Shown piece after piece: positions 43,116 through 52,837 of a stretch of DNA of 64,000 nt. Each line of letters begins with the position of its first letter. Within the stretch, counting starts at the first letter, position 1. Source of the stretch: Roseateles chitinivorans (GTDB taxonomy: Bacteria; Pseudomonadota; Gammaproteobacteria; Burkholderiales; Burkholderiaceae_C); the NCBI RefSeq assembly GCF_002761755.1, contig NZ_PEOG01000008.1, positions 1 to 64,000 of the forward strand. The letters are read 5' to 3'. Under the pieces are notes generated by a model. The model was not told where the DNA came from, made no database searches, and was given only the letters and a program-made list of their open reading frames with translations. The translations under genes and the position numbers were made by a program.

Positions 43116-44015
43116 TCAGCGGTTCGTCACCCCCATGGCCACATGCCCGGCCGGCACATGGGGCACCGCGTTCTGGACATGGCCATGCTGGTCGTCGAAG
43201 AAGAAATCGGGCTCGAACTCGCGCAGGAATTCGCCCTTGGCCAGGCCGCCGAGGAACATCGCCTCGTCGACCTCGACCTCCCAGTCCATCAGCGTGCGGA
43301 TCGCGCGCTCATGGGCGGGCGCGCTGCGGGCGGTGACCAGCGCGGTGCGCAGCCGCATCGGCGCGGCGGGCGCGGCCTGCAGGCGCTGCAGCTCGTGCAG
43401 CACCTGCTTGAACGGGCCGGCGGGCAGCGGCGTGAGCTTGCGTTCGCGCTCATGGGCCTGGAACGCGTCGAGGCCGTCGCGCTGGTAGATCTGCTCGGCC
43501 TCGTCGGAGAACAGCACCGCGTCGCCGTCGAAGGCGATGCGGAGTTCATCGGGAAAGGCCGCGGAGGCCCGGGCAGACTGCGGGAAGACACGGGCCGCGG
43601 CCACGCCCGCGGCGAGCGCGGAACGCACGTCTTCCTCGTTGGCCGACAGGAACAGCTGGGCCTTGAGCGGCTTGAGGTAGCGCCAGGGGCTCTGGCCGCG
43701 GGTGAAGACGCCGCGCTCGATGGTCAGTCCGTAGTGCTGCGCGGAGCGGAACACGCGCATGCCGGAGATCGGATCGTTGCGGGACAGGACGACGACCTCG
43801 ACGCGGGGCGTCTCGCCCAGGGCGTTGAAGGCGAGCAGCTTGCGCACCAGGGAGAAGGCAGTGCCGGGCTTGGCCGGCTCGTCCAGGCGCTGCTGCTGCA
43901 GCCGCATGTAGGCGCGGTCGTCGCTGTTCTCGAAGAGCTGGTTCTCCTCTTCGAAGTCGAACAGCGCACGGGAGGAAAGGGCCACCACCAGGCGGCCGTC
44001 GAGGGAGGCTGGCAT
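43116..44015 (-). CDS. Cytosolic 5'-nucleotidase (PF06189-type), 299 aa
   Basis: A nucleoside monophosphate phosphatase related to animal cytosolic 5'-nucleotidase I. Family blocks: LVVALSSRALFDFEEENQLF, AFSLVRKLLAFN, VEVVVLSRNDPISGMRVFRS, LKAQLFLSANEEDVRSAL, IAFDGDAVLFSDEAE (which holds the DxD-like HAD motif), and the C-terminal DFFFDDQHGHVQNA. Family enzymes dephosphorylate AMP or dTMP-like substrates. A TATCAT element 8 bases before the ATG and the absence of a ribosome site suggest a near-leaderless transcript. It runs toward the tricorn-like gene, 108 bases away. Confidence 0.87.
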   Translation of the reverse strand: MPASLDGRLVVALSSRALFDFEEENQLFENSDDRAYMRLQQQRLDEPAKPGTAFSLVRKLLAFNALGETPRVEVVVLSRNDPISGMRVFRSAQHYGLTIERGVFTRGQSPWRYLKPLKAQLFLSANEEDVRSALAAGVAAARVFPQSARASAAFPDELRIAFDGDAVLFSDEAEQIYQRDGLDAFQAHERERKLTPLPAGPFKQVLHELQRLQAAPAAPMRLRTALVTARSAPAHERAIRTLMDWEVEVDEAMFLGGLAKGEFLREFEPDFFFDDQHGHVQNAVPHVPAGHVAMGVTNR

Positions 44016-44023
44016 GGGTCCGG

Positions 44024-44029
44024 ATGATA
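44024..44029 (-). promoter_or_regulatory. Candidate -10 element of the 5'-nucleotidase gene
   Basis: TATCAT followed by CCGGACCC on the minus strand ends 8 bases before the ATG at 44015. Confidence 0.4.
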
Positions 44030-44051
44030 GGCGGCGAGGGGCCCGCGTCGC

Positions 44052-45263
44052 CTACTGCGCCGCCAGCTTGTTCATGTCCATGATCGGCAGCAGCACCGAC
44101 AGCACGATCAGCATCACCACGCCGCCCATCGCGACGATCAGCAGCGGCTCCAGCAGTGTCGCCAGCGTCATCGCGCGGCGCTTGACCTCGTTGCCCAGCT
44201 GGCGCGCGGCGCGCTGCAGCATGTCGGGCAGTTGGCCGGTCTGCTCGCCCAGGCGCGCGAACATCGACAGCAGCCCCGGGAAGCGCTTCTTCCCGGCCAG
44301 CGCCGCGCCCAGCGGCGCGCCTTCCCGGACCTGCGCCAGCGCGTCCAGCGCGTCGGCCCGCATCGCCTGGTTGGATAGGGTCTCGGCCGCCGCCTGCAGC
44401 GCCTTCAGGATGGGCACGCCGGCGCCGGCCAGCATCGCCAGCGTCCCCGAGAAGCGCGCCGCGTTGTAGCCGCGCGAGAGCCGGCCCAGCAGCGGCAGGT
44501 TCAGCCAGGCGGCGTCGAAGCGCTGCCGCGGTCCCTCGCGCTTGAGGATCTGGCGCATGCCGAAGAACACCGCCGCCAGCACCGCGACGATCGCCAGGCC
44601 CCAGGTCCGCATCAGGTCCGACAGGCCCATCATGATCCGCGTCAGCAGCGGCAGCGTCTGCTTGGTCTGGGTGAAGACCGCCGCCACCTGCGGCACGACG
44701 TAGGTCAGCAGGAAGCTGACCGCCAGCACCGCGATGATGCAGACGATCACCGGATAGGCCAGCGCGCCGAACAGCTCCGAGCGCAGCCGCTGCTGCTCCT
44801 CGAGGTCGTCCGCCAGGCTTTCCAGCACCGGGCCGAGCGCGCCGCTCTGCTCGCCGGCGGCGACCACCGCGCGGTAGACGTCGTCGAATTCGCGCGGCGC
44901 GATCGCCAGCGCCCGGGCGAAGGACGAGCCGGCGTTGACCTCCGACTTGAGCTGCGACATCAGCTCGCGCTGCCGCGGGTCTTCGGCCTCGTCGGCCAGC
45001 GCCGACAGCGAGCGCTCCAGCGGCAGGCCCGCCGAGACCAGCCCCGCGAGCTGCCGCGTCCACACCGTCAGCGTCGCCGGCTTGAAGGCGCGCCGCGACC
45101 AGCGGGACTGCTTGCCGGCCGGCGCCGCCACCGGCTTCACCTCCATCGGCACCAGCCCCTGCGCGCGCAGCTGCGTGCGCGCGGCTTTCGCGGTGTCGGC
45201 CTCCAGCAGACCCTGCTGGGACTTGCCGGACGCGTCGAGGGCGTCGTACTTGAAGGCGGGCAT
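44052..45263 (-). CDS. gspF: Type II secretion inner-membrane platform protein GspF, 403 aa
   Basis: GspF is the polytopic platform protein that links the GspE ATPase to pseudopilus assembly. The N-terminal F-type start MPAFKYDALDASGKSQQGLLEAD is diagnostic. Two T2SSF domains (about 70-190 and 270-395) each hold a conserved cytoplasmic part (LPLERSLSALADEAEDPRQRELM, then VPILKALQAAAETLSNQ), with three membrane helices around 170, 220 and 375. It is the last gene of the gspL-M-N-D-E-F run, 65 bases after gspE. Confidence 0.96.
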   Translation of the reverse strand: MPAFKYDALDASGKSQQGLLEADTAKAARTQLRAQGLVPMEVKPVAAPAGKQSRWSRRAFKPATLTVWTRQLAGLVSAGLPLERSLSALADEAEDPRQRELMSQLKSEVNAGSSFARALAIAPREFDDVYRAVVAAGEQSGALGPVLESLADDLEEQQRLRSELFGALAYPVIVCIIAVLAVSFLLTYVVPQVAAVFTQTKQTLPLLTRIMMGLSDLMRTWGLAIVAVLAAVFFGMRQILKREGPRQRFDAAWLNLPLLGRLSRGYNAARFSGTLAMLAGAGVPILKALQAAAETLSNQAMRADALDALAQVREGAPLGAALAGKKRFPGLLSMFARLGEQTGQLPDMLQRAARQLGNEVKRRAMTLATLLEPLLIVAMGGVVMLIVLSVLLPIMDMNKLAAQ

Positions 45264-45328
45264 CGCTGGGAACCTCGTGATTGACTGCTTCGTGCGGCGT
45301 CAGGGCGCGCGGTCGGGAGCCGCCGCGC

Positions 45329-46762
45329 TCACTCGCGCGTGACCCGCAGCACTTCCTCTTCGGACGTCACGCCGGCGGCCACCAGCCGGTCGCCGTCCTC
45401 GCGCATCGAGCGCAGGCCGTTGGCGCGCGCCGCGGCCAGCAGCTCGGACTCCGCCGCCTGGTTGTGGATCAGGCCGCGGATCGTGTCGTCGCAGACCATC
45501 AGTTCGTACACCCCGGTCCGGCCCTTGTAGCCGCTGCTCGCGCAGGCCGGGCAGCCGACCGGGTGGTAGCGCGTGCCGCCCTCGGGCAGCGGCTCCGGCG
45601 ACTTGCACACCGGGCAGAGCTTGCGCACCAGCCGCTGAGCCAGCACGCCCAGCAGCGAGGAGCTCAGCAGGAAGGGCTCCACGCCCATGTCGGTCAGGCG
45701 CGTCACCGCGCTGACCGCGTCGTTGGTGTGCAGCGTCGCCAGCACCAGGTGACCGGTCAGCGAAGCCTGGATCGCGATCTGCGCGGTCTCGTAGTCGCGG
45801 ATCTCGCCGATCATGATCACGTCCGGGTCCTGCCGCAGGATCGCCCGCAGCGCCTTGGCGAAGGTCAGGTCGATGCGCGCGTTGACCTGGGTCTGGCCGA
45901 TGCCGGGCAGCTCGTACTCGATCGGGTCCTCGACGGTCAGCACATTGGTCGTCGAGGTGTCGACCGTCTGCAGCGCCGCATAGAGCGTCGTCGTCTTGCC
46001 CGAGCCTGTCGGACCGGTCACCAGCACGATGCCGTGCGGCTGCTGCGCCAGGCGCTGGAAGCGCTCCAGCCGTTCGCCGTCCATGCCCAGCGCCGCCAGG
46101 GTGAAGCGCGACTCCGACTTGTCGAGCAGACGCAGCACCGCGCGCTCGCCGTGCGCCGAGGGCAGGGTGCTCACCCGCACGTCGATCGCGCGGCCGCCGA
46201 TGCGCAGCGAGATCCGGCCGTCCTGCGGCAGGCGCTTCTCGGCGATGTCGAGCTCCGCCATGATCTTCAACCGCGAGATCAGCGCCGCATGCAGCGCGCG
46301 GTTCGGGCGCACCACCTCGCGCAGCGTGCCGTCGACGCGGAAGCGCACCGAGCTCTCGCGCTCATAGGGCTCGATGTGGATATCGCTCGCGCCGTTGTTG
46401 GCGGCCTGCGTCAGCAGCGCATTGAGCATGCGGATGATGGGCGCGTCGTCGGCGGTCTCGAGCAGGTCCTCGACCGCCGGCAGGTCCTGCATCAGGCGCG
46501 ACAGGTCGACGGCGCTCTCGACCTCGCCCACCACCAGCGCGGCGCTGTCCTCGCCGCCGGCGTAGGCCGCCTGGATGCGCTGCGACAGCTCGGCCACGCT
46601 CAGGCATTCGATGCGCGAGGGCGCGTAGACCCGCTGCAGCTCCGACAGCACCGGCAGCGACAGCGCCGGCGTCGCCCAGAGGGTGCGCTGCTGGCCGTCG
46701 TCCTCGAGCAGCAGTTGCTGCGACCTGGCGACGGCGTAGGGAAGGGGATGTCGGCTGGCCAT
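45329..46762 (-). CDS. gspE: Type II secretion ATPase GspE, 477 aa
   Basis: GspE is the cytoplasmic hexameric ATPase driving pseudopilus assembly. After the N-terminal domain come Walker [16 protein letters not shown], the Asp box [14 protein letters not shown], Walker [15 protein letters not shown] and the His box [15 protein letters not shown]. The zinc tetracysteine is intact, as CPVCKSP and [11 protein letters not shown]. It lies 13 bases after gspD, so the two are co-translated from one message. Confidence 0.97.
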   Translation of the reverse strand: MASRHPLPYAVARSQQLLLEDDGQQRTLWATPALSLPVLSELQRVYAPSRIECLSVAELSQRIQAAYAGGEDSAALVVGEVESAVDLSRLMQDLPAVEDLLETADDAPIIRMLNALLTQAANNGASDIHIEPYERESSVRFRVDGTLREVVRPNRALHAALISRLKIMAELDIAEKRLPQDGRISLRIGGRAIDVRVSTLPSAHGERAVLRLLDKSESRFTLAALGMDGERLERFQRLAQQPHGIVLVTGPTGSGKTTTLYAALQTVDTSTTNVLTVEDPIEYELPGIGQTQVNARIDLTFAKALRAILRQDPDVIMIGEIRDYETAQIAIQASLTGHLVLATLHTNDAVSAVTRLTDMGVEPFLLSSSLLGVLAQRLVRKLCPVCKSPEPLPEGGTRYHPVGCPACASSGYKGRTGVYELMVCDDTIRGLIHNQAAESELLAAARANGLRSMREDGDRLVAAGVTSEEEVLRVTRE

Positions 46763-46775
46763 GGCGGCTCCCGGC

Positions 46776-49064
46776 TCAGCGGCCCTGCGGCGCGCTGGCC
46801 GGCGCGGCCGGGCCCGGCACCGGCGAGGAGGCGGGATACACCGGCAGCGGCAGCTGCTGGGGATTGGTCGTGCCCGGGGCGGACGCCGGCTTCTCCGGCA
46901 GGATCGGCGCGCCGGTGTCGGGCAGCACCATCGACTGCTTGGGCTGCGATTCCTGCTGGTAGGCGCGGATCGCGTCGTAGCGGTCCATCGTCAGCGCCAT
47001 CGCGCTCTCCGGCGTGCGCAACAGCACCGGCCGCAGGAAGATCATCTGGTTGGACTTGGTCCGCTTGCGGGTCTGGTTCTTGAACAGGTTGCCCAGCAGC
47101 GGGATGTCGCCCAGGCCCGGCACCTTGTCCTCGCCGTCGGTGTACTCGTCCTTGAGCAGGCCGCCGAGCACCAGCACCTGGCCGTCCTCCAGCGTCACCG
47201 AGGTCTCCACCGCGCTCTTGTCGAAGGTCGGACCCTGCGTGGCCGAGTTGGCCGAGGCGACGACGCTGGAATTCTCCTGGTAGACCTTCATGCGCACCGT
47301 GCCGTTCTCGCCGACGGTCGCGCGCACCTTCAGCCGCAAGCCGACGTCGCGGCGCTCGAAGGTCTGGAAGGGGCTGGTGGTGGTGCCCGAGGTGGTCGTC
47401 GAATTGCCGGTCAGCACCGGCACGTTGCTGCCGATCAGCAGGTCGGCTTCCTCGTTGTCCTGGACGATCATCGACGGCGTCGACAGCACGTTGGTGCCGC
47501 TGACCGACCCCAGCACATTGGCAATGGCCCCCAGCGTGTACAGGCTGCCGACCTTCTTGATGATGCCGACATTCAGGCCGGTCGGGATCTGGCCGCTCTG
47601 GATCGCGGTGCTGACGCCGGTCGTGCCGCCGGCCGTGGCGGCGGTCAGGTTGAGGATGTTGGCGTAGCCGGTGCCGAAGTTGGTGCCGATCGCGCCCTCG
47701 CCGAAGAGCTGCTGGAACTGCACGCCGAACTGGCCGGCCTTGGAGGCGTCGACCTTGACGATCAGCGCCTCGACGTAGATCTGCGCGCGGCGCGTGTCGA
47801 GCTGCTCGACGACGGCCCGGATCTGGCGGTACATCGGCTCGGGCGCGGTGATGATCAGCGAGTTGGTCGCGGGGTCCGCCTGCACGAAGCCGCCGGTGTT
47901 GACCTGCGCCGTCTGGCTGACCTGCGTCGACGCGCTGCCGCTGCCCGAGGAGCCGCTGCTGCCGGAGCTCGACGAGTTGCCGCCGAAGGACGAGCTGTTG
48001 CCGGCGAAGCCGCCGCTGGTGCCGGCGCTGCCGGTCTGCGCGCCGGCGAAGCTGCCGGTGCCGCTGCCCGAGTTGCTGTTCGATCCACCGCCGGCGCCCG
48101 GGCCGGCATTGTTCGTGTAGGCCGCGCGCAGCACCGTGGCCAGGCGCACCGCGTCGGCGTTCTTCAGGTAGATCACGCGGATGCTGCCGCCGGTGTCGGT
48201 GCTGGGCTGGTCGAGCTTGGCGATCATCGCGCGCAGCTGCATCAGCTTGGCCGGATTGGCCGCACGCACGATCAGCGCGTTGCTGCGCGGATCGGCCATG
48301 ACGCTGCTGCTGCCGCCGCCCGCGCCGCCCTGCGGCGTCACCACGCCCTGCGCGCCGCTGCCGCCGTCGGAGAGCCGCTGCACCAGCTGCACGATGTCCG
48401 AGGCCACCGCGTTGCGCAGCGGGATCACCTCGATGTCGGTGTTGGACGGCTGGTCCAGGGCCGCGACGATGCGGCTGATGCGCTGCAGGTTCTCGGCGTA
48501 ATCGGTGATCACCAGGCTGTTGTTGCCCGGGTTGGCATTGATCGTGTTGTTGGGCGTGATCAGTGGCCGCAGCACCGCCACGAGGTTGTTCGCGTTCTCG
48601 TGGTTGAGCTTGAAGATCTGCGTCATGACCTGGTCGCCGCGGGCGCGCGCCTCGCCGGCGATCGTGACCGCGCCGGTCTGCAGCTTGGCCTCGGCCTCGG
48701 GCACGAGCTTGAGCAGCCCGCCGGATTCGACCATCGAGAAGCCCATCCCGCGCAGCGCCGCCAGGTAGCTCAGGTAGGCCTCCTGCACCGGCACCGGCTG
48801 CTCGGCGGTCAGCGTCATCGTGCCCTTGACCCGGGGATCGACCAGGATCGGCTTGCCCAGCGCGGCGGACATCGCGCGCGAGACCGCCTCGATGTCGGTG
48901 TTGACGAAGTTCAGCGTGACCGGCGTGCTCGCGCGCACGGCCGGCTGTCGGCGGTTCTGCTGCTGATTCGACTGTGCGCCGGCCTGCAGGGGCAGGCTGC
49001 CCGCGATCAGGCTGATCGCCATGCCCAGCGCCGTCGGTCGCATCATGTGCTTGTTCATGCTCAT
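46776..49064 (-). CDS. gspD: Type II secretion outer-membrane secretin GspD, 762 aa
   Basis: GspD forms the outer-membrane secretion channel. A signal peptide (about 1-30, ending LQAGA) precedes N0 ([21 protein letters not shown]), repeated N1-N3 ring domains, then the secretin core ([40 protein letters not shown]). N3 carries an unusually long Gly/Ser/Asn-rich insert of some 65 residues. The C-terminal tail is Pro/Ala-rich. The ATG at 49064 overlaps the gspN stop as ATGA, which fixes the start; a second ATG two codons on is possible. The long upstream open frame is a shadow over gspN. Confidence 0.95.
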   Translation of the reverse strand: MSMNKHMMRPTALGMAISLIAGSLPLQAGAQSNQQQNRRQPAVRASTPVTLNFVNTDIEAVSRAMSAALGKPILVDPRVKGTMTLTAEQPVPVQEAYLSYLAALRGMGFSMVESGGLLKLVPEAEAKLQTGAVTIAGEARARGDQVMTQIFKLNHENANNLVAVLRPLITPNNTINANPGNNSLVITDYAENLQRISRIVAALDQPSNTDIEVIPLRNAVASDIVQLVQRLSDGGSGAQGVVTPQGGAGGGSSSVMADPRSNALIVRAANPAKLMQLRAMIAKLDQPSTDTGGSIRVIYLKNADAVRLATVLRAAYTNNAGPGAGGGSNSNSGSGTGSFAGAQTGSAGTSGGFAGNSSSFGGNSSSSGSSGSSGSGSASTQVSQTAQVNTGGFVQADPATNSLIITAPEPMYRQIRAVVEQLDTRRAQIYVEALIVKVDASKAGQFGVQFQQLFGEGAIGTNFGTGYANILNLTAATAGGTTGVSTAIQSGQIPTGLNVGIIKKVGSLYTLGAIANVLGSVSGTNVLSTPSMIVQDNEEADLLIGSNVPVLTGNSTTTSGTTTSPFQTFERRDVGLRLKVRATVGENGTVRMKVYQENSSVVASANSATQGPTFDKSAVETSVTLEDGQVLVLGGLLKDEYTDGEDKVPGLGDIPLLGNLFKNQTRKRTKSNQMIFLRPVLLRTPESAMALTMDRYDAIRAYQQESQPKQSMVLPDTGAPILPEKPASAPGTTNPQQLPLPVYPASSPVPGPAAPASAPQGR

Positions 49065-49921
49065 CCCACCGAGATGATCGAGCGCGCGCCCTCGCGGCGC
49101 CCGATGATGTTCAACAAATTGGCCAAGGCGGCCTCGCTCCCCGGGGCGGCCGTCGCCTCGCCCCGGAACTGCGACCGCTTCGCGCCCAGGCTGCCCTGGC
49201 CGCTCAGTTGCAGCGGCCCCTGGATCGTCGTCAGGATCAGCTGCGGCGTCTGCCCGCCGCCCACCAGCCCCATCCGGTAGCTGCCCAGCGGCGCCACCTG
49301 CGCCAGGCGGGAGGAGAAGTCCCGCAGTTCGACCTGGGCCGCGCCGGTCACGCTGACCGCGGCCCCGCGGCCCTCGAAGACGAAGCCCTGCGCGCTGACC
49401 GCGATGAGCCCGTCCGGCGCCAGCGTGTTCCACGGCGTGCCCAGGCCCGACAGCCAGCCGGCCGGCCAGCGGATCCACGGCTGCTCCGGCGTCGCGTCGG
49501 GCAGCCGCACGGTGAGGCGGTCGAGGCCGAAGCTCGCCGTCAGCGGCGCGGCGGGCTTGATGCAGCAGGACTGGTCCAGCGTCAGGCGCAGGCCCAGCCC
49601 GCCATCGATCCAGCCCGGTCGCATCGTCCAGCCCAGCCGCTGCGGCAGTTCGCTGGCGTCACGGCTGCCGGGACCGGGACTCAGGATCAGGCGGGCGCTG
49701 CCGTTCCAGAGCGTGCCGCGGGCGTCGGCCAGCAGCAGACGCTCGTTGGTCGCCGAGGACACCGCCGAGGCCAGCCAGGCCGCCGGGGCCCAGGCCACAA
49801 CCGCCGTCACCAGGCCGAGCACCGCGCCGAGCTCGGCCCAGCGGAAGGCGCGGACGAAACCGGTGGTCGAGGCGGCGTTCGCCGTCGAGGTCGTGAGCCG
49901 GGCGCTCGATCGTCGGGCCAT
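49061..49921 (-). CDS. gspN: Type II secretion protein GspN, 286 aa
   Basis: GspN is an accessory T2SS protein present in only some systems; its job is not settled. One membrane helix (about 32-52, GAVLGLVTAVVAWAPAAWLA) is followed by a periplasmic domain with the family pattern LLLADARGTLWNGSARLIL and WPAGWLSGLGTPWNTLAPDG. It ends in an ATGA overlap with gspD and begins 3 bases after gspM, so it is tightly embedded in the operon. Confidence 0.9.
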   Translation of the reverse strand: MARRSSARLTTSTANAASTTGFVRAFRWAELGAVLGLVTAVVAWAPAAWLASAVSSATNERLLLADARGTLWNGSARLILSPGPGSRDASELPQRLGWTMRPGWIDGGLGLRLTLDQSCCIKPAAPLTASFGLDRLTVRLPDATPEQPWIRWPAGWLSGLGTPWNTLAPDGLIAVSAQGFVFEGRGAAVSVTGAAQVELRDFSSRLAQVAPLGSYRMGLVGGGQTPQLILTTIQGPLQLSGQGSLGAKRSQFRGEATAAPGSEAALANLLNIIGRREGARSIISVG

Positions 49922-49924
49922 CGC

Positions 49925-50422
49925 TCAGTTCCCTGCCGCGGCGGGCAGCAGCAGCGTCAGGCGGCCGCTGTAGCCCTGCGGACCGGATTGCAGCTCGGCC
50001 TCTTGCGGTCGGGCGCGCGCGCCCTGGCGCGCTTCGCCGATCCACATCGCCAGCGCGCCGCCGGGCACGCCGCGCAAGCGCAGTTGCGCCTGGGTGCCGG
50101 TGATCGTCAATTCGGCGGCCGGGCCCAGCCGCGCGGTCGCGGCGCGCAGGGCCGCCACCGACTGCTCGGCGGAGACGGGCACCGCCTGCTTCAGCGCCTG
50201 CGTCTGCAGCGCCATCGCGCGCATCTGCTGCAGCTCGCGGTCGAGCCGGTCCAGTTCGCCGGGCGCCTTGCGCAGCGTGCTCCAGGCCGGCGCCAGCGCG
50301 ATCAGCCACAGCAGCAGCAGGCCGATGAAGACCGCGGCCAGGCGCGCGATCAGGCGCTCGCGCGGCGCGGCCGCCTGCCAGCGGGCGTCGAGGTCCCGGC
50401 GCATCGTCGTGAAGCTGTTCAT
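49925..50422 (-). CDS. gspM: Type II secretion protein GspM, 165 aa
   Basis: A small bitopic inner-membrane protein that pairs with GspL. Short cytoplasmic N-terminus, one membrane helix (about 26-46, RLAAVFIGLLLLWLIALAPAW), a coiled-coil stretch (GELDRLDRELQQMRAM), and a ferredoxin-like periplasmic domain. The ATG overlaps the gspL stop as ATGA. The frame is open far upstream inside gspL, so the overlap start was chosen. Confidence 0.9.
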   Translation of the reverse strand: MNSFTTMRRDLDARWQAAAPRERLIARLAAVFIGLLLLWLIALAPAWSTLRKAPGELDRLDRELQQMRAMALQTQALKQAVPVSAEQSVAALRAATARLGPAAELTITGTQAQLRLRGVPGGALAMWIGEARQGARARPQEAELQSGPQGYSGRLTLLLPAAAGN

Positions 50423-51642
50423 CGGTTCTCGGGTCGCAGGCTGAGTTGGAGCGCGTCGCCGTCCTCGGCGACCCGCAGCGCCGGATCGCGGCCAAGCCGG
50501 TCGCGCAGCTGCGCGCGCTGCGGCGCGCTCAGGCCGGACAACTGCAATCGGCCCGGCTCGAAGCGCAGGCCCGGCAGCGGCGGTTCGCCCGGCGGCGTGG
50601 CGCGGGCGACGGCAGCAAGGAGATCTTCCAGATCGCCCGGGCCGACCTGACCGGCACCGCCGCGCAGCGCCTCGGTCTCGCGCACCATCTGCGCGCGGGC
50701 GTCGCGGACCACGCGCACCTGCGGGAAGCTCTGTCGCAGCAGCGCTTCCTGCTCGGCCTTGCGCGCGTCGATGGCGCGGCCCTGTTGCCAGGCCATCGCG
50801 TTCAGGCCGATCACCTGCACCGCGACCAGGCCGACGACGCCCCAGCGGAACGGCCGCCAGGCCGGCGTCTGCAGCGTCTGCCAGGCCTGGTACAGGCGCT
50901 GCCAGCCGCGCTGGCGCGGGGTGAGGTCGAACTGCAGCAGGTTGACCGGGGCCTGGCGGGCGGCCCAGGCGCGGTCGGTGTCGCTCAGCACCCGCACCGG
51001 ACGACCGAGCCACTGCTCGGCCTCGGCCGCGGCGGCGGGGCTGGCGCTCACCGGGGCCTGCTGCCACCAGTCCTCGCCCAGCCAGTTGCGCAGGCCGCCG
51101 CTGTCCAGCGGGAAGGTCGCCACGCCGTCGGCGCGGGACACCCGCAGCCGTGCGCGGCCGTCGGCGCCGGCGTGGACATAGCCGCCGTCGGCACTGCCCG
51201 AGGCCGGCTGCGGCCAGGACAGCGGCAGCAGCGACTCGACCAGCAGCCCGGCCGCCTCGATCGCCTGCAGGTGCGCGCGCAGCGGCTCGCGGGCGGTCAC
51301 GGCGACCCAGTGGGTGCGGCCGTCGGCATCGGGACTGTCCAGCAGCGCGAAGTGCAGCCGCTCGGGATCCTCGAGCAGCTGGTCCTCCATCACGCCGACG
51401 ACGGCGCCGCGCAGCTTCCCGCCCTTGACCTTGGGCAACTGCGCCGGCAGCCAGCTGAGCTGGTCGTCGCCGATCAGCGCCATCACCCGGTCGGCGCGCG
51501 GCAGGGCGGACAGCGGCGCGCGCTCGCCGTGCCCCCGCGCGTGGGCCGGCGCTTGCGCGTCGTGGCTGAACCAGTATTCGTAGTCTTGCGCGGTGCCGCT
51601 CTGAGGCGGGTGGGCCGGCAACAGGATGAGCAGGGTACTCAT
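50419..51642 (-). CDS. gspL: Type II secretion protein GspL, 407 aa
   Basis: GspL recruits the GspE ATPase to the membrane and contacts GspM. The actin-like cytoplasmic domain (1 to about 245, MSTLLILLPAHPP and onward) precedes one membrane helix at about 265-283 and a ferredoxin-like periplasmic domain with a coiled coil (DARKAEQEALLRQSFPQVRV). It starts 163 bases after gspK. A TAGAAT -10 lies 10 bases before the ATG, so it may begin a second transcription unit. Confidence 0.92.
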   Translation of the reverse strand: MSTLLILLPAHPPQSGTAQDYEYWFSHDAQAPAHARGHGERAPLSALPRADRVMALIGDDQLSWLPAQLPKVKGGKLRGAVVGVMEDQLLEDPERLHFALLDSPDADGRTHWVAVTAREPLRAHLQAIEAAGLLVESLLPLSWPQPASGSADGGYVHAGADGRARLRVSRADGVATFPLDSGGLRNWLGEDWWQQAPVSASPAAAAEAEQWLGRPVRVLSDTDRAWAARQAPVNLLQFDLTPRQRGWQRLYQAWQTLQTPAWRPFRWGVVGLVAVQVIGLNAMAWQQGRAIDARKAEQEALLRQSFPQVRVVRDARAQMVRETEALRGGAGQVGPGDLEDLLAAVARATPPGEPPLPGLRFEPGRLQLSGLSAPQRAQLRDRLGRDPALRVAEDGDALQLSLRPENR

Positions 51643-51652
51643 GAGATCGCGG

Positions 51653-51658
51653 ATTCTA
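51653..51658 (-). promoter_or_regulatory. Candidate -10 element of gspL
   Basis: TAGAAT followed by CCGCG on the minus strand lies 10 bases before the gspL ATG, in the only large gap (163 bases) of the minus-strand gsp run. Confidence 0.4.
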
Positions 51659-51805
51659 GGAGGGCTTGCATGACGGTTCGGCGCCGCACGCCCCCGAAGA
51701 AGCCCGTAGTCGAGGCTTTACAAGTCCATGCATCCCGTCCCTCTTGTGTCCAGTCGTGTCGGCGCCGACCGCGGCGGCCCTGCGGCCGCTCCTGCGTCGA
51801 CGGGT

Positions 51806-52837
51806 TCAAGGCGTGGCCCCGTAGCCGGCGGCGGTGCCGGGCAGCGTGGACAGCCGTTGCAGGCGTTCGCGGTCGAGCACGACCATCTCGAGGTTGCGGC
51901 GCTCGACCAGGGAGCGCTGCGCCAGCACCCGATCGTCCATGCGCAGTTGGCCCTCGACGAAGAAGAAGTCGCTGGTGAAGGCGGTGCGCTCGGCGCTGAG
52001 CGCCGGCTCCTGCGGCACGAAGGGCTTGAGGTCCTCGAAGCTCCGGAAGGGCTTGACCTGGCGCTGGCGCACGATGCGGTCCGCCGAGCCGGTGTCGGTG
52101 AACAGCACCGCGGCGAGCACCTCGCGCGGCGCGGTGTTCACATTGACCGGCGTGCGCCTGGGCAGGATCACCACCAGCGTGCTCAGGCGCCGGATCTGTT
52201 CGTCGTTCAGGCCGAGCCAGCGCAGTTGCGCCAGCCGCGTCGGCAGCAGCGGCACCTCCCCCGGCGGCGCGCTGGCGGGCACGGCCGCGTAGTTCATGCT
52301 GAGCCGCAGTTGCTCGACCAGGTTGGTGCTCAGGCCGGCGGCCTGGAAGAGCTGGGCGGCGGCGCGCACCTCTTCGGGCCGGTTGTCCACCAGGTTGCGC
52401 AGGTTGAAGCGCGATTGCGCGTCCTCGATGTGACCGGACAGGAAGGCATCCGGCCCCGCATCGGCGGACTTGTTCTCGTCCTGCGACAGGAAGCTCGACA
52501 GACGCGCCTCGGCCAGCGGCACCGACCAGACCTCGGTGAGGTCATCCGAGGCCGGCTTGCCGTCACGCGAGTTCATGTTGTTGCGCTTGTCCTCGCGCAG
52601 GATCAGCCGCGCCCAGTCCAGCGCGCCCTGAAGCACCCAGTCGGCCTGGGCGCGGCCGCGGTCCGCGGCCTCGATCTGGATGCTGCGGGCCTGCCGCCAC
52701 AACATGGCGGCCGACAGCGTCGTCACCAGCACCACGATCAGCAGCGCGGTCAGCAAGGCGGCGCCGCGAGGCGAGCGCCGCCCCCGGCGCGGAATCGGGA
52801 GGGCTGTCGGGCGAGACGGCAGGGCGGGCGCGTTCAT
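51806..52837 (-). CDS. gspK: Type II secretion minor pseudopilin GspK, 343 aa
   Basis: GspK is the large minor pseudopilin at the pseudopilus tip. The prepilin segment RRSPRGAALLTALLIVVLVTTL has the cleavage Gly followed by Ala rather than Phe, and lacks the Glu at position 5, both normal for GspK. The inserted alpha domain follows with DAQSRFNLRNLVDN and the helix-hairpin-helix-like VNVNTAPREVLAAV. The start at 52837 overlaps the gspJ stop as ATGA. Confidence 0.93.
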   Translation of the reverse strand: MNAPALPSRPTALPIPRRGRRSPRGAALLTALLIVVLVTTLSAAMLWRQARSIQIEAADRGRAQADWVLQGALDWARLILREDKRNNMNSRDGKPASDDLTEVWSVPLAEARLSSFLSQDENKSADAGPDAFLSGHIEDAQSRFNLRNLVDNRPEEVRAAAQLFQAAGLSTNLVEQLRLSMNYAAVPASAPPGEVPLLPTRLAQLRWLGLNDEQIRRLSTLVVILPRRTPVNVNTAPREVLAAVLFTDTGSADRIVRQRQVKPFRSFEDLKPFVPQEPALSAERTAFTSDFFFVEGQLRMDDRVLAQRSLVERRNLEMVVLDRERLQRLSTLPGTAAGYGATP

